Source: Pogostemon cablin
Lineage: Eukaryota > Streptophyta > Magnoliopsida > Lamiales > Lamiaceae
Assembly: GCA_023678885.1 (NCBI GenBank)
Contig: CM043009.1
Location: 18,779,117-18,843,116 of the forward strand
DNA: 64,000 nt
Direction of reading: 5' to 3'
In this document: positions 55,846-64,000 of the stretch, piece by piece
Numbering within the stretch: the stretch's first letter is position 1
How the letters are laid out: every line of letters begins with the position of its first letter
Translations under genes and position numbers: made by a program
Notes under the pieces: model-generated
The model's database searches: none
Told to the model about the DNA's origin: nothing
What the model saw: only the letters and a program-made list of their open reading frames with translations

Positions 55846-56043
55846 TAGAATTGGATTTGAAAGAAAAAATATGTTCCAGATTAATTTGGAGAATCAATTA
55901 TATTCTGGCAGGCTAAGTTTTGAGATAAATTGGAAATCAATTTATGGCCATTAATTGGTAATTCAATTTAATCTCTATGACTCAATACATTTTTCACTTT
56001 TTTTTTATAAATTAAAATAAAAGTATAAAAAAAAAATGTATAA

Positions 56044-58031
56044 CACTAAAAGAGACTCATTTTTAGCCACCAATGGATTCACAACAAAAAATACATTTTT
56101 TTAGCAACAGAATTCCAACGGATTTATTCTATATTTTACCAATAAATTCAATCCATTAATAATTACCAATGAATTACCAACGGGATCATTATATAAATTA
56201 CCAACGGAATTATTAGCAACAAATTACCAACAGAATTATTTAACAATGAAATTAATTTTTATTGCTAAAAATTTACCAACCACTACTTTTAAACGGATTT
56301 TGTTGCTAATCCGTTGGTAAATCAATTTAATAATGAAATTGAGGAATTTACCAATGGAATATCTGATGAGCGTTTTCTTTGCACACAAAATTAATCCCCA
56401 AGTATTAAGGATATCAATTGCAGCTTAAGCAAGTGGCCAAGTTAAATATCAAACCCAAAGGATGGTGTATTATCAATTTAATTATTTACTAAGTTAATTA
56501 AGACAAGATGGCAATAAGATTTGAAGGTTGATTATCAAATAAATAATATGCTAAAATTATATAATAATTAAAATAAAATAAACACTAGACGATACGAATA
56601 TGGCACAAGAATCGAGAATAGGTAGTCATAGGGTAATCCGATTTCACTTATTAATTTCTCTTTCGTGTATCAATGTCCAACTCTATCTTGTGGAATATAG
56701 ACGCATCACTAAGCCATGCAAATCTACTCTATAGACACAAGTAAAAATGCGTATAACACGTGTGAATAACCTTGAAGCAAGAGATATAATTTCACCCCCT
56801 TTCTATGTACTATCAGTATCAATAATTTTCCACTAAGATTAGTACTTTAACCCGATATGATCTCTCTTTATAGTACTATGAAATTATCCTCTTTATCCTA
56901 CTTACTAACCCGAATTCAATTCAATTAATAAGTATTTATGTCAGATAGTTCTAATGAAGCTTCGGAGTCTCCTCACTTAGAATCATAACATAAAATCATG
57001 CTCAGCAGTGAACGCACTCAATCAATAACCAAGATATGTATTCAGACTCTACATAACAGTTAATGATGCACAAAACAACTCTGAGTATAAATTAAAAACG
57101 CACAGTCTTATATAAAATAAATCCACAAGTAGTGTTCTACAGAGTATACACACGAAAATTTAATTAATTCATAAAAACCTTTAAAATCGTAAATCTACCA
57201 AAATGATTTTAGCCCATGATGTTGCGAAGAACAATCATGGGGGTTGGATAGATCTTACCCATATGTCTGAAAAATACAAGTTAAATTAGGAAACGAATAA
57301 AACTCTAGATGTGGGCGTCGTCGCGTCCTTTTCCATCTTAAATCCTCCTCTTGATTCTCCTCTTGATTCAGCAGACGAATGTTCAACGTAATGGATGGAT
57401 GGAGGAAATGATGTGTATGATGGTTGGGGGATAATCCCCACAATGGTGGTGTAGGATGTAGGATGATTAATTGTCTCCTCACATGAATAATGATGTAAAA
57501 TATATATAGGTGTGAGAAGGGAATAAAATAAAGAAACAAAAGATATGGGTGAATCATGGAGGATTATGTGATAAGGAGATTAATTGTGATCCAAGAAATA
57601 GAAATTATGGGCTAATTTTCAGAAATTTTCGAAAATTCTCGCCGGTGGCAGCGCGACCTCACGATTTTGAGCATAATTTCCTCGTCTAAACTTCGATTTG
57701 AGTGATTCTTATGCTAAAACGATCCTATCTTTCGTGACTTTCCAATCATGTATCACACCATCAGTTATGAGCTCCACACAAACACAGAAAAATTATGTAA
57801 GTTGAACATACGTTTTTCAGAATTCCTCTAACTTTGCTCTTTTGATCATTTTTCTACCTAAAACATAATAAAACACCTCAAAGAAACCTTTTTCTCAAAT
57901 ATATTGAATATAATACACATGTGCTAATATATGACAACAATATCCATCAAAAAAGTGTTAAATTGGACGTTAAAACACGTTTATTTTCACTCTCATCAAT
58001 ATTCCATTGCTAAAAAATAGTTTTTTAAGTG
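56044..58031. mobile_element. Miniature CACTA-like element holding a solo LTR
   Basis: The left end CACTAAAAGAGACTC and the right end (reverse-complemented) CACTTAAAAAACTATTTTTT are bordered by TAA on both sides (56041-56043 and 58032-58034); 3-bp duplications define the CACTA superfamily. Inside are about ten TTACCAACGGA-like motifs in both orientations, resembling CACTA subterminal repeats. Without the LTR the element is only about 350 bp, so it is non-autonomous. Confidence 0.8.
56364..57998 (-). mobile_element. Solo LTR (family A) inside the CACTA-like element
   Basis: Minus orientation: starts TGATGAGAGTGAAAATAAAC at 57998 and ends GCAAAGAAAACGCTCATCA at 56364. Flanks ATATC (56359-56363) and ATATT (57999-58003) match 4 of 5. 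Its 3' region is closely similar to 48877-50616. Confidence 0.88.
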
Positions 58032-58281
58032 TAAAGATGGTGCGAAAAGTATATAGAGATGAGTTTCATTTTTCACATTGCCTCAAGCATTGAACGAGGG
58101 GTAATGAAAATTAATTGGAAAGGAAATTTGTTTAGTGGATGTAGTTTAGAAGATTTCAGATGTTTTGTTATATTTTGATATTACAACATCTACTCTTAAC
58201 ACAGTGTTAGAGGAATGACATGTATTTGGGAAGAAAAAACTCAATATTACATGTTAGGGTTGATATTTTTGGTTTAGGATA

Positions 58282-58499
58282 TCCTCCATCGCTTCTATGA
58301 AAAGAGTTACATTTATTGTTTGTAAGGAGATTAAGGAATATAGTATTTTAATTTGTAATGAGTTGAGAGATATAATATTTTAATTTTTAGTAGGTAAGTG
58401 TATTAGTGTTGTATGTGGGGCCCCATAAAGATATATTATTTGTTTTGTGTGGATCACCCAAAATAGATAAATATAACTCTTGTGGTGAGACAGAGAGAG
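58282..58499. mobile_element. Stowaway-like MITE
   Basis: TCCTCCATCGCTTCTATGAA and TCTTGTGGTGAGACAGAGAG are worn inverted ends. The body has TAGTAGGTAAGTGTATTAGT. Confidence 0.7.
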
Positions 58500-58564
58500 T
58501 AGATTTTATTATATTATACATGTCAATCATGAAACGTTTGCAATAAGGGATGTAACACCTAAAG

Positions 58565-58846
58565 TGTTAGAGTTACTTGATAAATATTAAATGATTTATC
58601 TCTTTATCAGCTTAAACTTTTAGATAAGGTGGTAATTTAATTTGGTATCAGAGTCATGGCCTAGCAAAGGTCTAAGGTTCAAACCTCACTGCCACTTATT
58701 TTATGAGAAAATTCCACATGCAAGGCTTGAGGAGGCAAAAATTAACCCCATCTACATGTGAGGGGGTGTGTTAGAGTGACTTGATAAGTGTTAAATGATT
58801 TATCTCTCTACCAACTTGATCTTTTAGATGAGGTAATCATTTAACA
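58565..58846 (+). mobile_element. TRIM (terminal-repeat retrotransposon in miniature), 282 bp
   Basis: Two direct ~78-bp repeats (58565-58642 and 58769-58846) share TGTTAGAGT(T/G)ACTTGATAA and AAATGATTTATCTCT. Directly after the first is TGGTATCAGAG, the classic initiator-Met primer-binding site. Directly before the second is the purine tract GTGAGGGGG. Flanks TAAAG (58560-58564) and TAGAG (58847-58851) match 4 of 5. The ~126-bp interior is non-coding, so it would need another element's proteins. Confidence 0.85.
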
Positions 58847-58849
58847 TAG

Positions 58850-60900
58850 AGCTGTTATTCGAGTCGAGTTAGCCCGAGTAGTGGGTACTCAAGATCGGCT
58901 CGAGTAGTTATCGAGTCGAGCTTGAACTCGGCTCGTTAAGGAAATGAGCTTAAGAACGAGCTCGAGCTCGATTTGACTCGTTAAACAAATCAAGTCGAGT
59001 TTATCGAGTCTAATCTAGCCTAATCGAGTAATGAGTGTGTAAATTCACTAGTTTCGAGCCTAGATTCATGTACTTATGGTGTAATTAATGATGGTAATTC
59101 GATGTGAATTGCTATACTTGGTGGAAAGTCACGAATCGGGAGTTTACAAGGCTATTTGAGTTGATTTTCGATGAAAAACGAGTTGGAAGTGATCGGATTC
59201 GGAAAGAGAAAGAAAAAGGGGTGGATTCGACCATGCAGGGATCGAGTTCGACCAAGAAGAGGGAGTTCGACCAGCACCTCTGGTCGAACTGAGCTCAAAA
59301 AAGTCGAATTCGACCACGACAGCCGAGTTCGACCAAACCACTTGGTCAAACCGTGGTCGAACTAGAAGTCTAAACAGAAGCAGTTCCGATTTGACCAGGA
59401 AGTATCCAGTTTGACCAACGCTCTGGTCGAATCTAGAGTCAGAAGCCAAGTTACAGAGGGATTCAACCAGGAATTCGACCAGCATGCAGGAGTTCGACCA
59501 ACGTGTTTGGTCGAATCGACGTTCGAAAACTTACCAAATTTATATTTTTACACCTTCATTGCATGTGTTTACTCAAGAAGCCCATCCAAGGCCCATAAGG
59601 AGAGTTTACAAGTATAAAAGAAGAGCTTTCGCAGGAGAAGGAAAAATAAAAAAACAAGAAGGATTCATCATCCATTATTCACCAAGCCCTACCATCATCC
59701 GAAGGAGTCATGAGGAGAGGTTCGTCTAGCGAGTCAAGTAAGATCATACCAACTAGCCATGATTGTTCCTAGATCAATCATGGGCTAGAACCGCTCCGGT
59801 AGTTCTAGGGTTATGAAAGTTTTATGAGTTAATTGTATTTCCATGTGTAAACTCCGTACAACACTACTTGTGGTTTATTCTATCTAAGATTGTGCCTTTT
59901 TAATTCATACTCACGGTCGTTTTGTGCATCTTTAACTGTTATGTAGAGTCTGAATACATCTCTTGATTATTGATTGAGTGCGTTCACCGTTGAGCAGGAT
60001 TGTATGTTTTAATTCTAAGTGAAGGGATTCCAAAGTCTTATTAGAACTGTCTTATATAGATACTTGTTAATTGAATCATATTCGGGTTAATAAGTAGGAT
60101 AAAGAGTATAGCTTTATAGTACCTAAAAAATGGAGATCAAATCGGGTTAGAGTACTAAGTGCACGGGAAATAATTGATTATGATAGTAACTAGAAAGGGG
60201 GTAAAGTATATATCTTGCTCAAAGGATATTCACACGTGTCATACGCTTTCTTACTTGTGTCTATAGAGTATGCTTGCATGGTTTAGTGATGCGTTCATAA
60301 ACCATAAGGCAGAGTCGGACAACAACACATGGAAAGGAAATTAATAAGTAAAACTGGATTACCTGACGAACCACTCTATTAATTACTTGATCACCACCGA
60401 AGTTTCTCTTTTGCTTGTTTAATTACTTTGCTATTTTAATTTATGTTATTTAGTTTAATAAACAAACCAAATCAATTTTGCCAACATAATCTTAGTTAAA
60501 TAGAATATAATTGAATTGATAATAATCCGTCCCTTGGATTTGATAATTACTTGGTCATCTTTTGAAACTACAATTGATATTCTTATACTTGAGGATTAAT
60601 TTTTTGTGTTGAGAAAATGCCCATCATCGAACTAATATTTAATGAATATACCTTATATTTATTATTTAATATAATATTTATTATATTATTATATAAAATT
60701 ATAATTATATAATATATATTAATATTATTATAATTAAAAATTATAATTATTATTAAAATATTCGAGCATTATCGAATTGAGTTGAGCTCGGCTTTTTAAG
60801 GAAACAAGCATAAGACGAGCTCGAATTTGAGTTCGAATGATCATGAGCCGAGCCAAGCTCTCAAGCAACTTGTTTATTTTAAGAGCTTTAGTAATACCAA
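58850..60900. repeat. CGAG/CTCG-rich dispersed repeat, split by a solo LTR
   Basis: Left part 58852-59028 and right part 60765-60890 are dense in GAGCTCGAGCTCG-like and GAGTCGAG motifs (TCGTTAAGGAAATGAGCTTA against TTTTTAAGGAAACAAGCATA). AT-rich filler lies at 60640-60760. Confidence 0.6.
59029..60626 (+). mobile_element. Solo LTR (family A), plus orientation
   Basis: Starts TAATGAGTGTGTAAATTCAC (first base pair changed from TG) and ends GAGAAAATGCCCATCA. Flanks TCGAG (59024-59028) and TCGAA (60627-60631) match 4 of 5. The motif cassette at 59220-59525 carries about a dozen GTTCGACCA/TGGTCGAA copies. Open frames across it on both strands are cassette artefacts. Confidence 0.85.
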
Positions 60901-60919
60901 AATATAACTGCAGATTTTA

Positions 60920-61535
60920 AAACGTATTAGGAATGTTTTGAGTGAAGAAGAGAGAGAATCCAACATTTCCTTTTTTATATGGACCCACGACATTAATAAT
61001 TGATATTTAATAATTGATATAATGTGCAACAGTGCCCGCCAAACTTAAAATAAAAAACTTTTTTGGCAACACTTTAAGGAAAAAGTAAAAAAACGCCAAA
61101 CATAATAAAATAGTCCTTAACTCGATACTGACACGTTATTAATTTTTGAAAAAAGTTAAGTTGACTCGATAATTACTTTTTTCAAAAATTAATACTGTGT
61201 CTGTATCGAGTAAAGAACTATTTTGTCATTTTGGGCAATTTTTACTCTTACCTTAAAATGTTAGCAAAAAAGTGTTTTTTTTTTTTTTAAGTCTGGAAGG
61301 GTATTGTATCGAGTCACCCTTCATAATTAGGGGGAAGTCCAGCTTAAATTTGAGCATGTCAATTATTTATGAGAGGGGGCCACTAATATTCAATCTATTT
61401 AAAACGCCTCAATAATGTTTCGAGTGAAGAAGAGGGAGAGTCCGACATTACCTTTTTATATTGGTCAACGACATTTATAATTAGGGGGGAAGTCCAGCTG
61501 AAATTTGAGCATGTTAATTATTAAGGGGTAATAAT
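60920..61535 (+). repeat. Direct duplication flanking a fold-back element
   Basis: AATGTTTTGAGTGAAGAAGA at ~60930 recurs as AATGTTTCGAGTGAAGAAGA at ~61412. AATTAGGGGGAAGTCCAGCT at ~61326 recurs near 61480. The fold-back element sits between. Confidence 0.65.
61050..61284. mobile_element. Fold-back MITE
   Basis: Arms of about 100 bases pair: CTTTTTTGGCAACACTTTAA with TTAAAATGTTAGCAAAAAAG, and ATAGTCCTTAACTCGATACT with TATCGAGTAAAGAACTATTT, around a short AAGTTGACTCGATAATTA-like centre. Non-coding. Confidence 0.8.
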
Positions 61536-61825
61536 TTATGCGGAATACTCTATCCAACTAATCAAAAATGTCCACTATGGAAAAACAAAAAAGGCTCACT
61601 TTTCATAATAAATGACACTAATAACCTTGATGTTATGTTTTTATTTTTTTTAATACTCACTCCATATATTATATTAATTAACAGAATTATTTAATTGTTT
61701 ACTAAATTATCCCAAATTAATAAATTAATGAAAATAATTATATAATGATAAGATTAATTTAAATTTTTATTAATTACATCCGTTTATCTTCAAACCTATT
61801 ATTTTCGTTGTCACACACTTAGTGT
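61536..61825. other. No gene seen; AT-rich
   Basis: Nothing recognised. Confidence 0.4.
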
Positions 61826-62015
61826 CGCCAGATGAGATCACCTATTTCACAAGGGTGTTTCATCTATTATTTCATAAATTAAATGATTGACACGTGGCAC
61901 AATCAATGCCCAAAATTTAATATCTGCCCCAAGGGTTTAATTGACATTTGTAGAGTATAGTATTTTTATGTTGTGAAACATCAATGAAACACCGAAAATG
62001 GAATAGGAATTTAAC
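61826..62015. mobile_element. MITE, same family as the one in the BAHD gene
   Basis: TCACCTATTTCACAAGGGTG and its mirrored end GAAACATCAATGAAACACCG. The interior GATTGACACGTGGCACAATC aligns with 26090-26110. Confidence 0.7.
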
Positions 62016-62189
62016 TTGTAGTGTCACCATCCAAAAAAATAACGTTAATCAATAACCTCAAAAATTATTTAATTTAAAAAATATTACTCTCACCTAACAC
62101 AAAATATACTTTATAGTTTATTTATTATTTAAAAATATCACAATCATTTTAAAAGTCAATAAAATTTATCAAATATAACTTTTCTAAAT

Positions 62190-62560
62190 AGCTAATACTA
62201 CTTTGAACATGTGTGCACCCCATGATACAGTGCACCCACTTTCAAAAATACATACAACTATGAACAAAAACATATACAATTAGGAACAAAAATGTATACA
62301 CTTTGTTAGTGAATTTTTTTTTAGTTTTTTAATGAAAAATTGAGTGTAAAAAATTATACAATTATTAAAAAATATATTAATAATATTGAATAAAAAGTTA
62401 TACACATATAGATGATAGTTTTTTTAATGAAAAACATAGTGTAAAAAAGTATACAATTATTAAAAAACATGTATACAATATAAAATAAAAAGTTATACAT
62501 ATATGGATGCACTCTTATACTCGCATGCACTCTTGCACCCGGATGCACCGGACATCAACT
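62190..62560. mobile_element. MITE-like element with TGCACCC ends
   Basis: GTGTGCACCCCATGATACAG near the left and GTGCACTCTT/TGCACCCGGATGCACCGG near the right, around a repeated AAAAAGTTATACA(C/T)ATAT(A/G)GATG interior. It resembles the 5290-5536 element in having GTGCACC ends and ATACAC repeats. Confidence 0.5.
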
Positions 62561-63228
62561 CTTTCTAAATTACATATCTAGAGTGCCGTGAAAATAACTT
62601 ACGAAATAAAGGAGTATTTAATAATTGATAAACAATCCGAAAACTTAATTTATGTTATTTAATGTAGTGTGACAAAAAAAAGTAATTTTGTCTTTAAAAA
62701 AATAAAACCATGCTCAGAATTATTTAATAATAAAATTAATTAATAAAAATAATTATTATACTTAGTATTAAAATTTTGGCCGAAGAATTATGTAAGTTAT
62801 GTCAGTTTTTTTTTTTTTTTTTTTTTTAGGGGTATTTTGATAAAGTTGACAGTTTTGATTAAAAAAATTGTTCATGTGGGCATTTTGGATTATTCAAACT
62901 TCATTTTGTGCATCAGGCCCTAAAATATTTAAGGATATAGTATAGTTGATTTTAGGATTAGTGAGGAAAGGTGTATTTTAAATTTTCAATATTCAATCAA
63001 ATTTACAGTTGTCTCCTATATTCCAAATTTTCATATATAGTATTGTTGATTTTAGGATTAGTGAGGAAAGGTGTATGGGTGACGTGAGATTTGTAGAAAG
63101 TTTAATAGGTGTTTAAAATTAAGGTTGATAGTAATTAAGAAATGGGTGTACGACGTGAAGAATAACTTTTTTTTTTTATGTACAAAGTAGTGGAATTGCC
63201 TTCATTGATTGTTACATGTTTCATAGTA
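62561..63228. other. No gene; contains a direct duplication
   Basis: ATATAGT(A/T)(T/A)(A/T)GTTGATTTTAGGATT followed by AGTGAGGAAAGGTGTAT occurs at about 62935 and 63038. A T-run lies at 62804-62827. Confidence 0.55.
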
Positions 63229-63467
63229 CTCCCTCCTTTGTTTCAATGTTTATATATTTCTATTTTGGAATGTTTACGTTTCCTTTTTTGGAATATGGGA
63301 CCCACCTAAAACAATTAATATATCACCATGTCCCCACATCCAACACTAATACACCTACCCACTTTACATTAAATATTATATTTTTCCACCCACTATCTAT
63401 TAAAATACTATACTTCTTAATCAACGTGCAAAAAGCAAACGTAAACATTGAAACGGGATGAAGGGAG
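63229..63467. mobile_element. Stowaway-like MITE
   Basis: CTCCCTCCTTTGTTTCAATG and CATTGAAACGGGATGAAGGG ends, TA borders. Confidence 0.85.
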
Positions 63468-64000
63468 TACAATGATTTCAAAACCCATCTGGTTAAATCA
63501 GTTAAATCAGGAACCAGTGCCGAAACCGATTCTGAAACACCCTGCATAATTACTTTTGTAATTGAAGTGAGAAGAGCCGGTTTAGACCGGCCGGAACTGA
63601 AAAATTGGTAAAAACCGATAAACCGGAAAATCACCGATTCTATGATTAAATCTGCATTGATTCCAAACAAATCCAAATCAATTCTATCCACTCTTTTTCC
63701 ATTTTGAACATTTGAAATTGGTGCTGGTTCTATAACTAAATCTGCATTGATTCCAAACAAATCCAAATGTATTCTATTTACTCTTTTTCCATTTTGAAAT
63801 TGACAAAGTGGAATAAGTAGTTGTAATATTGTTGTGTAGTAGGTATTTAAAATTTTTTAATTTTAAAACAAAATTCAAATGTATTCTATTCATTAAATAA
63901 TTGAAATCTCATAAATAGAAGATTCCATGCATGATTAACCGAAAAAGTATGAATCCTCTATTCTAGAAGCTGAAGGAAAATGCCAGGTCTCCGCCTTCCA
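63468..64000 (+). repeat. ~88-bp direct duplication and flanking ACCGG-rich sequence; no gene
   Basis: The block with AAATCTGCATTGATTCCAAA, CAAATCCAAAT and ACTCTTTTTCCATTTTGAA occurs at 63645 and 63731. Upstream, 63575-63640 has CCGGTTTAGACCGGCCGGAA and AAACCGATAAACCGGAAA. The minus-strand open frame 63323-63766 reads through the duplication and the MITE and is not a gene. Confidence 0.7.

Noticed and set aside
58643..58700. tRNA-like sequence (TGGTATCAGAG...GGTTCAAACCTC)
   Set aside because: Explained by the primer-binding site and interior of the TRIM; no cloverleaf can be drawn.
59104..59729. Several open frames on both strands
   Set aside because: They follow the GTTCGACCA cassette of a solo LTR.
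63323..63766. 147-residue minus-strand frame with an internal repeat
   Set aside because: The repeat is the 88-bp DNA duplication and the end of the frame is a MITE.

Overview
This window is repeat-dominated nuclear DNA of a flowering plant. It is AT-rich, has no prokaryotic gene organisation, and is built almost wholly from plant transposable-element families: Stowaway-like MITEs with CTCCCTCCGTCCC-type ends, Ty3/gypsy elements of Tat and Athila type, Ty1/copia, LINE, MULE, hAT, CACTA and Helitron pieces, a TRIM and a SINE-like repeat. I would guess a eudicot; I cannot name the genus. I see no intact host gene. The only host-type protein genes are a broken BAHD acyltransferase (25.6-27.7 kb) and a gene fragment captured by a MULE (14.7-15.2 kb).

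Layout. 1-3.4 kb: MITEs, one inside another, and a G-rich minisatellite. 3.4-15.4 kb: a Russian-doll structure. A Mutator-like element with a perfect 9-bp target duplication (3425-15403) carries a captured gene fragment and is split by a 10.4-kb hAT-like element (3838-14280, 8-bp duplication with one mismatch). Just inside both ends of the hAT-like element lie dense arrays of TCGAG/TCGTG motifs. Its interior holds more MITEs, a broken Helitron helicase, Helitron-like 3' ends, tandem arrays and a SINE-like repeat. 15.7-21.2 kb: two related LTRs, the second split by a 5'-truncated LINE. 21.5-25.6 kb: nested MITEs, a SINE-like copy with a 16-bp target duplication, tandem arrays and two fold-back repeats. 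25.6-27.7 kb: the BAHD pseudogene, split by a MITE and other repeats.

28.3-46.6 kb: a nested retrotransposon block. An Athila-like element (gag and protease on the minus strand) lies between two LTR copies in opposite orientation. It was later split by a complete but decayed 14.1-kb Tat-type element (29150-43260). That element has paired LTRs, gag, protease, RT, two RNase H regions and integrase, plus a long antisense gene encoding a plant mobile domain (PMD)-like protein. 46.7-55.2 kb: nested MITEs and a minus-strand copia element interrupted by two different solo LTRs. 56.0-58.0 kb: a tiny CACTA-like element with a TAA duplication, holding a solo LTR. 58.3-64 kb: a MITE, a 282-bp TRIM, a CGAG-rich repeat split by a third solo LTR of the same family, a fold-back repeat and further MITEs.

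The genes do not form a pathway; the value of the window is the order of insertions. All retrotransposon coding regions carry stops or frameshifts, so nothing here appears autonomous. The best candidates for something notable are the hAT-like element with its motif arrays, the antisense PMD gene inside the Tat element, the inverted LTR pair, and an LTR family whose members carry different short-motif cassettes. Boundaries were read by eye from terminal motifs and target duplications; similarity to named families is by recognition, not by search.
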